Shown one piece after another: positions 23,901 to 34,612 of a stretch of 64,000 nucleotides of DNA. This DNA is from Pisaster brevispinus. Taxonomy: Eukaryota > Echinodermata > Asteroidea > Forcipulatida > Asteriidae. Each line of letters begins with the position of its first letter. Positions within the stretch are counted from its first letter, which is position 1. The stretch lies in the NCBI GenBank assembly GCA_023634235.1, contig JAMKCF010000013.1, positions 15,377,705 through 15,441,704 on the forward strand. Reading direction: 5' to 3'. The position numbers were made by a program, and so were the translations under genes. The notes below the pieces were generated by a model. It saw only the letters and a list, made by a program, of their open reading frames with translations. It did not search any database and was not told the DNA's origin.

Positions 23901-25264
23901 TAGGTCCGTACCAGGCCGTTTCAACTTGTAAGTTTTCATGTAAATTATGTAACACACGCATTAAAAAAACCTGTTAAAGAGGGCAGAGACCTTGCCCAAC
24001 TTATGCCCAGCTCGTTTACATTCTGAAGGAGGGTCACTCATTCAAACAACCATAGTGCTGGGATCACTGTCTTGACCTTTTGCAAATCCTAGAGTTCATT
24101 TTTTTAGGCGGAAACATTGGGAACCCCGGGGTTCATGAGGTATGTTGATCCCCGGATCTGTGAAGGGCCTTAACGACACGATGTACGGCGTAAGGTCCCA
24201 GGAGTACCACGGTTCGTGTCCAGCGCCTCAAAGTTCCGGTTCTGGTGCAAAAACTACTCAGTCCACACTGTTTGACCTGAAGTACATCAATTACGTCCAG
24301 TCCATAAAACTCCCGCAAGTCAACAGAAGACGATAACGAGCGGCCGTAAATTACCACCTTTCCGGCGGGTGACGGCGAGTCGGTCAGCAGTCCGCCCAAA
24401 TTGATGACATACATGTATACAGACTCACGGTCGCGTGATCCACGCTTACTATTATGCCGGGTTGGAAACGGTTGATTTCCCGCCCAAAGTTTTCAGTCAA
24501 GACCGCGACCAACACGTTTACGGTGTTGGGGAGAACTCGAATTTCCCTACTAAGGGGGAAAACGTTTCTTTCAAAAACTTCCAGGAGCCACCAAAATGCC
24601 ATGATGATTGATGACTGTAGGCCTGCATGTTTCTGACTGACTCTCGTAACTTTTTTGCTTTCAACTATGAGGCACATTCAATGATATTTTCTGTACTTTC
24701 GTATGTCTAATAAAAGTGGACGAAATGGAACTGTCAACACTTCCACACACTTGTGTTTACGATGATGTTCCGGACATCACGGTGGAAATTCCGGACCTCG
24801 GTGCGAACTAGCTATAGTGTCTTCCCCCAGCATGTCAACCTCGGTACAACAGAATAAAGTCAGTCACGGTGAATCGAGCTCAAGATCTCTCTTTCCAGTT
24901 AAACTTCCTCCCGGAGTTTCCTTCCCCCCGCGGTCCACTACTGGATCACCCACGTGAATATTTCTCACTCGCCTTGAGTGAGCGGACGTAAACACCGAGA
25001 CTAAATCGAGATAAATATTTACGGGTGAAGGGCAAACCATTTATCTCTGGACTCGTCCAGATCACGAAGTGAGAAAAGATGGGAACAAGATGTTTGAAAA
25101 GATCTGAATAATTTCACCAAAAGGCCTCTCGATTCCTTTGTTCCTTTCTCTCAGAAACACCAAATGACGCTGAAAACTATTTTGCGGAAAAAAAATATTG
25201 AAAAATCTAATTTGGTAAATTCTGTAAAACTAGGACGTTTTATAAGGTCTGTAGCCAGCCTCTG

Positions 25265-25500
25265 TCTTTCCTACAGATATTTTCATGGTAAATGAGCCAC
25301 CAGTGTGTGTCCGACCTGGTTCCTCCAATCAGGATGTTCGAGCATGAAACCAGGCTTTCTGCTTGTTCTCACCCACACACTCTAGCTTTGCCGAGATGTA
25401 GCAGTAGAACAAAGAGCCGTTTTCCATGTGCTGCATCTCTTTGGAACTCCTTGGCTGGTGCATTTTTCCCTACATCCTGTAATCTAGACTGTTTTACGAG
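25265..25500 (+). pseudogene. Non-LTR retrotransposon 3' remnant, second copy
   Basis: The plus strand reads SDLVPPIRMFEHETRLSACS, then LALPRCSSRTKS, then CAASLWNSLAGAF. This is homologous to the minus-strand remnant at 17945-18185, with small indels. No upstream reverse transcriptase domain is present. Confidence 0.75.
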
Positions 25501-26532
25501 AAAACAAGTTTGCATCTTAAACGTTTTCTTCTTGTATAGCCCCTTATATTACCAAAAGTAGCTTTTAGCCTTGTTTGTGTCGAACTTGCATTGACTAAAT
25601 AATAAATAAGATTAATTTAATAGATTTTGTAAAAACCAACCTGGGATGAAACTATTAAATGAACTTTTTAGTTGAGGACTCCCTTTTAAAGATTCGTTTC
25701 CTTAGGAACATAGGATTGTGAACTGAAAGCGTTCATTCCTCTTCCATTTTCAAACGGCCATTGATGTGGAAACTAACAAATGGATAAAGAGGCCTTTGGT
25801 GAAATTACTGTTTGTATCTTGGCTCACCCAGGGGTCTGTTGTGAACCCTCGCTAGTGCCACCACCGCAAAGGATCACAAGAACTGGCTACCTCAACATGG
25901 GCACTGGACGTGTAGAGCAGGGGGTAGGTGATCGCTCACTTGTCACGGTAGTACATCAAAGCATAGAGGACAACGATAGGAAAACCAGAACCCTCCCGGC
26001 AGATGGGTTGAAGGTTGCTGGAGAAAGTGTACTTTCTTCGTGCCACTACTGTCAATGGTGCAGGGGGCTGGGGGAGTTCGTCCGAACATCGGCTACGGCT
26101 GCTGCGTCGGCCATTTTGAATTATACTCTTATGCTAACGGAATGCGATAACATGCCAGATAGACCCTGTAAGTCGAAGTCAGAGCCGCATGTCTGACTAC
26201 GTACAGAGCAAGGATCCGACCGCAGGGCTCCCTGTACTTACATGGTCCGGCTGTGTTTCTATATTTATCATTCCATGTTGCTATTCGGAAATAAACACAA
26301 GTGGGAATCGGTCAAAACAAGTGCAATGTGGTAATGTGATAGGGAATGGAATGTGATGGGTATTTAACACTGGAACCCCAGTAGTGGATGAAATAGCACG
26401 GTCTTGTAATTTAAAGTAATGTCGCATTAATTGATCTTGGAAGACTTTTTCAGAAACACATCTTAAAATTAATGAGCTTAGCAGTAAACAAATTAATTGA
26501 AATTAAGAGATATTGTGTTCTCGAATAACTCT

Positions 26533-26740
26533 GGGGCCCAATTTCATTGAGCTGCTTAAGCACAAAATTAGCTTAGCACAAATAAATTATTCTTACCAGG
26601 GCCAGGTTACCAGCCACGATACCATGTCAAATGTAGCACATGTGACTGGTATTCGGCTCATCTTTGCTAAGCAGAAAATTTTAAAGGAATATTCTCTGCA
26701 ATATTATCTGCTTAAGCAGCTCTTACGAAACTGGGCCCTG
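26533..26740. mobile_element. Family A foldback element
   Basis: Left end GGGGCCCAATTTCATTGAGC, right end GCAGCTCTTACGAAACTGGGCCC, inverted to each other. The inside has GCTTAGCAC, GGTTACCAGCC and TTGCTAAGCAG. Confidence 0.9.
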
Positions 26741-26851
26741 GGCTTGATTTTACAAAGAGCTAAGCTTAATCATCATAACTACTAAGCAAATCACTATAGT
26801 AATAATGACAACTCATCTTAATGAATCTTAGTGCTTTGTGAAATCGACCCC
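26738..26851. mobile_element. Family B foldback element abutting a family A copy
   Basis: TGGGCTTGATTTTACAAAGAG at the left and CTTTGTGAAATCGACCCC at the right. It begins where the preceding family A element ends. Confidence 0.8.
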
Positions 26852-27341
26852 GCTGTGCACCCAAGAAGAAAATGAAGAAGAAACTGTTCAACTGCCAAGA
26901 TGGAAATAAACCACAACAAATATTATCTTGAAATGCATTCTATGAAAAAAACAAAACTTTTCAAACATCATAACAGAACTACAACTGAAATATTTCAGAC
27001 AAAAATGTAGCATGTTAAGTGAGCAATTACAAACAAAACATGACATCAAAAACAAAACGAAACAATTCATGTGAAACTTGACCGAGTGTTATCTCCCTTG
27101 TTCTGAGTTTACATCAAACAAACTCCCTACACCACAAAAATAAAAAAAGATCAACACATTCAAAGGAAAAGAAAACAAACCCAAACCAACAAAACAAGTT
27201 AGTAAGAACTCTACAGTTTTTTTATTTACATTTTTGGGAACACAAAAACAGTTTTGGTTAAACTCTGCCTTAATAGCATATTGTAAATCTTCCATAATCC
27301 ACCAATGAATTCAGTCAAATACAAGCTTCTGGTGTGGGGAT

Positions 27342-27537
27342 CTGGGCCAATTTTCATAGAACTGCTTAAGCAGAAAATATTGCTTAACAATTTTCTGCTT
27401 AGCAGAAATGAGCAGGATACCAGTCACAAACAGGACATGTGACATGGTGTTTTGGTTGGTAACCTTACTCTGGTCAGCATATTTGTGTCCTGCTTAGCCA
27501 CCTTAGTGCTTGGGCACCTATATGAAATTGGACCCTG
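27342..27537. mobile_element. Family A foldback element
   Basis: Ends GGGCCAATTTTCATAGAACT and TATATGAAATTGGACCC. The interior reads in the reverse order to the copy at 1192 (CAGGATACCAGTCAC, then TTGGTTGGTAACC). Confidence 0.85.
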
Positions 27538-28228
27538 TTAACACCGGTTGAAGTCATCTTGTTTTTCACCCATTCAAACCAATACTACCAAACAGAGGCT
27601 GAGTGGGCAGCACAGTCTGGCACCTTTACAGTATACTGTGATTCAGTATTCATTAACATGAGTGCACACAGGGAACATGACCAAGATGCTGGTGGATTAT
27701 CTGATGGATTAAGGAAGATTCCAAGCAAAAGATCCCTGAGCAGTTAATGTTCAAAGAGCTTCTGAAAAAAAACTTGCTTCACGATGGTGGAACAAACTGA
27801 ACATAAGTTAACAGTAAGTACCAAGTGCTCTGGAAAGTCAAAGGTCAACTAGACAGCTGTCTCATACATCATTAACAATACATTATATTTTAGAGAAAGA
27901 AACTATTTGTTTTTCATTGAACTGGAGGCCAGGCCAGTGACAGAGCTTACTTTCTTTCCCTTTTTTTCCTTTTGTACAGAAAACAGCAATGTCGTGTATG
28001 AACTCTACTAAGAAGTAGGTCTTCTACATAACATTGGTGAATGAATGGGAGCATGGAGTTTTCACCATATGTTTTAGATACCTTTTGTACTCAATCGGTG
28101 TTACTGTTTGTCATTCATGCAGCTTCCTCTTTTTTTGCCCCCGTTTATTTTATTGCAATAATATGCATTAGTACTTGACTACAAATATATATCTAAAACA
28201 AAACAAAGATTGAAAACCTTGATACAGA

Positions 28229-28389
28229 CCTGGAATTACACAGAGGCCATGGAGGCTGTGGCCTCTGTTGCCCCTAGTCTTGGCCTTGGTGCCCCTTCAA
28301 AAGTTTCTCATGGAATGTTTTTCCAATGGAAGTGGACTCTGCAAAATGAAAATGGCCTTGCCCTCTCAAAGATGAAATACCAGGCCTGT
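28229..28389 (+). mobile_element. Family D terminal-inverted-repeat element, full copy
   Basis: Begins CCTGGAATTACACAGAGGCC and ends with a GATGAAATACCAGGCC terminus, giving short inverted ends of the form CCTGGAATT...AATTCCAGG. The centre, TTGCCCCTAGTCTTGGCCTT followed by GGTGCCCCTTC, is the seed of the 21-bp minisatellite at 54534. Confidence 0.8.
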
Positions 28390-28487
28390 GACATCAAAAC
28401 TCTTATTATTTTGGTTTTACCCTTGAACTGGTTTGTGATAAAGGTGCCATGCACTTTAGTGCTTTTCAAGTCCTGTGGGGAATAAAT

Positions 28488-28575
28488 CCATAGGCTACCC
28501 GGGTGAGATTCGAACCCACGACCCCTGCCAAGTGAACTACAGCGGATGTTTTTACTGCTACACCACATAGCATGC
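28488..28575 (-). mobile_element. tRNA-like SINE fragment
   Basis: It carries an inverted B box, GAGATTCGAACCCACGACC. An anticodon-side arm and TGCTACACCACATAGC at the 5' end of the tRNA-like part follow. Confidence 0.65.
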
Positions 28576-28577
28576 AC

Positions 28578-28765
28578 GAGTCCAACTTCGTAGAGCTACT
28601 TAAGCATAAAAAGTAGCTAAGCACATAACAGTTTGGCTTCCCAGAATAAGGTTACCAGCCAAAATGCCATGTCACACGTATCATTTGTAACTGGTGTCCT
28701 GCTAATTTTTGCTAAGCAAAACTTCCTTAAGCAATATTCTCTGCTTAAGCAATATTCTCTGTACT
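28578..28765. mobile_element. Family A element, one end lost
   Basis: It begins GAGTCCAACTTCGTAGAGCT and has AGTAGCTAAGCACATAAC and GGTTACCAGCCAAAATGCCA. The right inverted end is replaced by a duplicated CTTAAGCAATATTCTCTG. Confidence 0.8.
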
Positions 28766-29659
28766 GAGTACGACACCGATTGTTGTATCAATTAAAATAT
28801 CTCAAAACTATTTATGAATCTGATCTCTGAGTCCACAAAGAGCAATAAAGTCCTCAAGTTTGTCAAGTACACCGATTTACCAGAGAGGATATCTGGCATT
28901 ACTCTGCTGGTATTAATGGAGCAATTTTGTAATACAATATACACCCTGCCAGTCGGGCTTTAAACATGTGTTTCAGTTTACAACATCATTATCTGATAAT
29001 CATCAAAGAATACTCCCTAAGCCTTGGCCTCTATTGAGAAAGGTGACACCGTCTTAACGCTCCTCGTTATTAATAGGAGGTGGACGGCCTCTACTTTCTC
29101 TTTATCTTGTCTGTGGATTCCTTTCCACGAAACACTTCAGATCTTGACTCACTGTCGGTGTCTTTTGATCTTTCATTACATATTAAAGGGATGGTATAGG
29201 ACTACGTTTTCCTTGGAGAGTAAAGTCATTCAACCTGACCTAATTTTTTTTAAGCATCTTTCCTTTAAGTTGGTAAGCAGTTTCTAACAGCTAATTCTAT
29301 TTCCTCATAACACATTTTCAAGTGATAAATCTTGAAACTTGTTAATTCAAGCGCTCCGTTTTTTGTTTTGTTTTTCTCAAAAGAGGAAATTTTGTCTCAG
29401 GAAGTTCGGTACCAACAAGTGCCAACTGACCTTGCTCTACACTTTATACTTGTGAACATGAAGCTCAAAGATATCAAATTATTTCCTGGGAAAATAAAAC
29501 AAACTATTCTGGCCTGGACTTCCATTCTGGAAAGGAGGGGCCATTCTGTAGGTTTTGAGGCATTGTATGGGGAGGTATCAACACCATGTGATTACATCTA
29601 CTTAGCTCTGTAGATTGTTCTTGTAAAAACTTGTCTTGCCGTTTCTGCGGAGTAGATTT

Positions 29660-29682
29660 TGGAATTCGAGGGGGGGGGGGGT
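29660..29682 (+). repeat. Poly-G tract
   Basis: A run of about twelve G. Comparable poly-G or poly-C tracts of nine or more occur near 3342, 3970, 18284, 30300, 31606, 36174, 36857, 38746, 40107, 41617, 48920, 53778, 60263, 63400 and 63870. Confidence 0.9.
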
Positions 29683-30493
29683 GGGATTTCGTAGTCCTGA
29701 AAAGAACAGTCCAGCTTGTTAAGTACTACCCAGAGGTAGGTAGGAACATCGGCCTGGACTACTACTTAGCTTAGTGGATTGGGGGGACTTCTCATGATTA
29801 ACTTCAGCCACGGAGTGAGTAGTTTATTGGTTGTAACGTTTTGACTAGCCTGATCTAGTCATCGACTGAAAAGTGTTTGAGATGATGGTTTCTTTATGGT
29901 AAAAAAAACCCCACCAAGTCACTTGAATTTGAAAGTTTAGACGTCTGTAAGGATATTTTGAAGGAGGACCAGAGACATTATTGTGCAGAGCAATGGTCTC
30001 CGTGTATTGTCATAGCCTTGAAGGATTTAACACCCACGCTTTTTGGAGGAGTAGTAAATTCATTCCCAGCCTCTAATTTCATTTAGATAAAACACCCCAT
30101 ACAAACAAAAAAAAAACTTGTGAAAATGGCATCTAATTTGATGATCAATTTTGTGCAGGGATATGACAGGCTTATTTTGATTGCAGCAACTGAAATAAGC
30201 AACAGTGATTCGGGGTCTTCAGAAGCTTTTTTTTAAATGGCTATTTGGTTAGCTATTATTATTTTGTTTAAATGCATTTCAAAAACAAAACTGGTGTAGG
30301 GGGGGGGTGGGGACACACAGAAGAAAAATTAAAAACTCAGGAAGATTTCTTACAAAACAGTCAACACCATCCAACCTCTCCATGATCTTTAATCGATCTC
30401 TATTCTATGTGACAGATGTAGAAAAACAGAGGCACCTACTGCACATAATTTACAAAAAACTGGCTGTGCTTAGAATCTGTCTCGCCTTCAGAT

Positions 30494-30509
30494 TCTTTGA
30501 CGTCAAAGA
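30494..30509. promoter_or_regulatory. Perfect 16-bp palindrome with CRE and TCF-like cores
   Basis: TCTTTGACGTCAAAGA equals its own reverse complement. It contains the CREB-type TGACGTCA octamer, and each half carries a TCAAAG/CTTTGA core like that bound by TCF/LEF. Whether it is used is unknown. Confidence 0.35.
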
Positions 30510-31419
30510 TTGGCATTCCCCGCTAAGGAATGTCCAAAAAAACAAAACCCCCCCAAAACCAAACAAGTGCCTCGCTGACGTACCCAGAAAAATCCCTCTT
30601 TGTAGAATGTGAAGCCAAAGAAGGTGTTTCCTACACTGGAATCTCCAAGAAAACTTATCTATCAAAAGCTGCACTTAAAAGACAAATCCTTCAGACAACG
30701 GGCACAGGTCTTCTCTCTGACATAGATTCAAACCGAAGCGCTGCGTGTGGATTTCACAAAAAGGCCCATCAAACTTTTCTTGAATGTCTCAAGAAAGGAG
30801 GCTATCCCAGCTGGAGAGCTGGACACAAGCCTTGAAATCCTCAAACACTCTTTAAGGATTTCCCAAGGGAGAACACTAAGAAGATACCGGGGGGGCTCTG
30901 ACAGACAGTTTGGGTCTGATCCAGGAGCAAAGACCTGGTCGAGACGTCTTGGATTTCCCAGACCACAGGGGTTCTCTCTCTTTTAAGTTAATGTCTTGTA
31001 AAAAAGAAAAAAAAAAATCCATGTCTCTGTCTCTGGATGGATTCCTTCCATGAAATCAGCCTTTGATTCATTGTCAATGGAGAGACACCCGGCCATTGTT
31101 GAAGCGGTCAAGCACCCCGTCAAGCGCATTCTTCTCTCCTCACGAAATACTAAATTAACGGAACATGACAACGTCTTTTACCAGAGTTTGACTTGTGCTC
31201 ATATTCCAGGACCAATTCATTACGGAGCAGTGAATAAACTTCACTTCAAAATGAATCGAAAATAAATCTCCGGGAAGGCTACATGTTCTCTCCGATGCAA
31301 CAAGTCCGAGATCAACCAAAAAGAAACCGTCTCGAATAATCTTTAAAATAAAAAACGTAACCCGATTCTCAACACAGCCTCTAAATAATTCTACCTACAA
31401 CACTAAATCCTGCTATTGA

Positions 31420-31517
31420 TTAGCGCAACGGGGGTCCACCACCTCCGCCCCCACCTCCTCCCCTTCCTCCTTTGCTGCCGCCACGACCTCCACGCCCACC
31501 TCCTCGGCCAAATGTGC
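31420..31517 (-). CDS. LSM4: LSM4, probable last exon (glycine/arginine tail and stop)
   Basis: After a CTTTCACAG acceptor (31518-31520) the minus strand encodes, in phase 1, (G)TFGRGGGRGGRGGSKGGR, then nine glycines, then PPLR and a TAA stop (31422-31420). The split glycine codon (G from the upstream exon, GC from here) joins in frame with the LSM4 exon at 63689, and the result is an RGG tail like that of animal LSm4. The composition is unlike the surrounding AT-rich DNA. I infer the link from phase, strand and composition. It could instead be the end of another RG-rich protein, or there could be further small RG exons in the 32 kb between. No canonical AATAAA is visible on the minus strand in the 500 bases after the stop, so the 3' end is not defined. 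Confidence 0.7.
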
Positions 31518-32028
31518 CTGTGAAAGAGAAGGAAACAAGGCCTGCTTAATTCAAGGTAATATTACGCAAGATAGTGGATAGAGAAATCCCTTTCCTCATA
31601 AACCCCCCCCCCCAAACATTCCATCAAAAGCTTGTTTTGCAGTACTCTTAAAGAAATTGTAAACTTATTCAACAGGGGTTATATCACTGGCTTAGCAGGA
31701 CCAAAAATGCTCAGCATGATGTAATATCGCTAAGCAGAAGCAGGTTAGATGATGATGATAGATATACAGTTTATTGATGACAAACTTAAAAAGACATCAC
31801 AATCCACAGATAAAATTGCATCTAATTTACACTCTGAGTTGGGCTGTTGATGACTGCAGTTTGCAAAGTGTTGATTACAAACTGCGTTAACTATTTACCC
31901 TTAAGGCATTTCAACATCGGAAACTTTCAAAGACCAGTATCCGCACTTTGTGTGACTCAAATATAAGCTTACATGAAAAATCAAACCTGTGAAATTCGGA
32001 TTTGAAACTTTGCATGGTGGGAGTACAA

Positions 32029-32230
32029 TCAGGTGAGGTTTGCGATGACATCGTGTGTAAAATCTCTTTTGAGAAGGGGTGGTTCGGAGAAGAACCGATG
32101 GTTTGACAATTCCTGAAGGCGATCAGAGCATTCTGATCGAAACACCGAGTTGTCAACCTGCCGGTTCTTCTCACAACCACCACTTCTCAAAAGAGATTTT
32201 ACACACAGTGTCACCGCAAACCTCACCTGA
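32029..32230. mobile_element. Foldback element with 81-bp arms and a secondary hairpin in the loop
   Basis: The left arm 32029-32109 and right arm 32150-32230 are inverted copies with roughly ten mismatches: TCAGGTGAGGTTTGCG and TAAAATCTCTTTTGAGAAG occur in both. The 40-bp loop has its own perfect stem, GATCAGA/TCTGATC. It lies about 500 bp upstream of the LSM4 last exon, inside the intron. Confidence 0.9.
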
Positions 32231-33999
32231 ATCCTGTGAAAGTTTAAGCTCTAATCGGTCGTCAGAGTCACATGAAGTGACAAAAGAAACACCCAATATT
32301 TGTTCTCAATGTTTTCATAAATGGGTTTTGGACTCACGAGATCAAAACTAATTGCTTTACGCATTTCTCAAAGACTATAGCATTTCAAGCAAATAAAAGT
32401 CATGGGAAGTTTTTCTGACCATCTTCATATCACTTAAGTTGTGTGCAAATCTGTGAGTGCTTATATTTTCAATCATACCAATGTTTTGCACATCCTTTTG
32501 CACAACGGTTTCGAAAAGCCTGAAACTAGTGAGAAACTGTTCATCATGTATACTTAATTTATTGGGAAATAACTACAAACATATCATTCGAATGCAAAAA
32601 AAACCCAGTCATATAAAATGAACACCAAAAAGGGGGAAAGTATAATCAAAATGGAATTTAATTTGCACTGAAATGAAAGACCTGTGTGTGTGAGTCACTG
32701 CCAATTTTCACAAATCTTATTCACATTATACCAGCACCAGACAATGACGCCCGTAATTACACTTCCGATCAATTCAATAAAAATCACTGAACTTTCCCCC
32801 AACTACACAAGAAGTCAAGGTACTTTGCTAAGTACACACTGCAAATCTGTCATTCAAAGCACAGCAAAGCGTCAACTCTGTACGCTAATCCTGACCAAAG
32901 ATAACATGACTGGCCGGGGAGAGGGGCGGCCGGCCGTGACATCCCCATTGTGTGCCCTGATCACTGCTTCAAAGGAGCCGAAAACATCTGCAAATGTCTG
33001 ATTGACGGATGGAGTCAATATGAGCCAAGACTGTCAATCATAATTAAAGGGCCACACCAGTTATGATTTTTCAAACTCTTCAAGTTGTTCGACAACAGGC
33101 ATGACTCAGAGGAAGAGAGATGAATTTATTCGTGTTTTATATTCTGGTAAAAATATTCGTTGAGCTCTACACCCTGTCGGGCTGACGGAATGTTCAAGTT
33201 AAGGTAGAGGAATACGAGGAAAATTCAAAATTGGGAAACTCATAAAGGGACTGAATCCAAACCCACAAGCAGGGTTCCTGGGCCGAGTTCCGCTTGAGTG
33301 AACATATTGCACCTGTTTACGCAAGTGTTCACCTTAAGTGGAATTGATAATGTGAGCGTAAAACTCACACGATCGATGTCAATATGATAGCCACAGTCAT
33401 GCCAATTTCTTAAAATTTCATCGTTCCTACTTAATATTCCTACACAAAATGGAACTTCAACCCAACTGCAGTGTGAACTACAAAGAGCAAACAGGTATAA
33501 TTACTTTCATGACGACAAAACAATGTCTACTATTCCTTTCGGCAAACTTTCAAAGCCACTTTCATTTTCAAAGCAATCCCATCAGACCCCTAAGCAAAAC
33601 GTTGGCCCATGTCGCTAAAAACCACCACTGTAAGTGGCGCACAACTCATTCAACAAGCACTGCAACATTTGTGCAAGCAGATTGCACCCCAGGTCAGTCT
33701 GAAGTGGGATTCGAACCAAGGACTACTCAACTGGAAAAATCAGGGGAATATGGCACCGATTTATTACCTCTCTTGAAGCCTCGTGTTGTCTTTGAAAAAG
33801 TACTGGTCCCTAATTTAAAGGCACTGCTTACGACTCATCACAATTACGCGGGACAAGGTAAGCTCAGAATTGATTGGTAAGCCGTTTTATGGTGTAATAC
33901 TGGGTAGTTTGAATGTTTATGAAGATGGGCAGTACATCACCTAAACCTAAAATTATCGCTCAGTTTAATTTGTTACTGAGCGAGAAATTAGGAGGGAAC

Positions 34000-34120
34000 C
34001 TGTCTTAAGCAATGTACATTACTTAGCAATTTGGCTGGTGTCTGGTTTCTGTTTTAGATAATTTGTTTTCTCTCTTGCTGAGCAGCTAACAAATACTGAA
34101 ATTTTGCCCTGGCCCTGTGT
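34000..34120. mobile_element. Family A fragment, diverged
   Basis: It contains ACTTAGCAATTTGGCTGGTG, TTGCTGAGCAGC and ends GAAATTTTGCCC. Confidence 0.5.
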
Positions 34121-34292
34121 TGTATAAAAAACTTTTCAAAAAAAGAAAGAAAAGCTGTTGTCATTGACCTGCTGACGAATAACTGTCCAATCCTTTTCTT
34201 TACAGTAATAACAAACCAGGGTTTCTATTATAGTGCTTTATTACACTCCATGGAGGCGTATCAAAGCGCCCATTTTTTTTCAACAGGATGAG

Positions 34293-34612
34293 CAGAGCTG
34301 TATTTTGAATTATGAGACATATTTATGTAGCACCTTAGAATGGTTTACAAGGTGCTGCCGTGCATTCAGCAGCCACTGCCAGAAACCCCAGGGCGAACCC
34401 CCTTCTCTCAGCGATAAGCGTAACGGGGTTCTTTTACCTGCATACGCAACACACTACATCTTTAACATTCCATCCGAAGGACGAAGCAACAGTGATTCAG
34501 CATCTTGCTTATTAAGGACACAAGTTTCAAGGCCAGAACTCGAACCCACACTCTGCTGATCACGAACACCAGAAGTCCAGCGCGCTTGGCCGCTTGGCCA
34601 CTTGACGCCTTC
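34293..34612 (-). mobile_element. tRNA-Leu-derived SINE (family G), near full length
   Basis: The tail begins near 34293 (TTATGTAGCACCTTAGAATG), passes through CCAGGGCGAACCCCCTTCTC and GACACAAG, and ends in the inverted tRNA head: ACTCGAACCCACACTCTGCT ... CTTGGCCGCTTGGCCACTTG. Confidence 0.85.

Larger units (their letters stand above)
20901..31419. other. Intergenic region between TIKI 5' end and LSM4 3' end
   Basis: No recognisable gene on either strand. 20900-25260 is largely repeat-poor, with an imperfect palindrome at 24950-25032. From 25265 to 28770 it holds retrotransposon and foldback copies. 28770-31419 is mostly unique; it includes two simple poly-G runs and a perfect 16-bp palindrome at 30494-30509. 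The longest frames (25780-26196 and 30530-30835, plus strand) have no motif I recognise. Confidence 0.6.

Noticed and set aside
25780..26196. Plus-strand frame of 138 codons, the longest non-repeat frame in the intergenic space
   Set aside because: I do not recognise it. The composition is not coding-like and there is no promoter, splice or homology support. A translated search would decide it.
30530..30835. Plus-strand frame of 101 codons, lysine-rich
   Set aside because: It has no recognisable motif, starts from a non-ATG-type or weak context, and lies in ordinary intergenic DNA.
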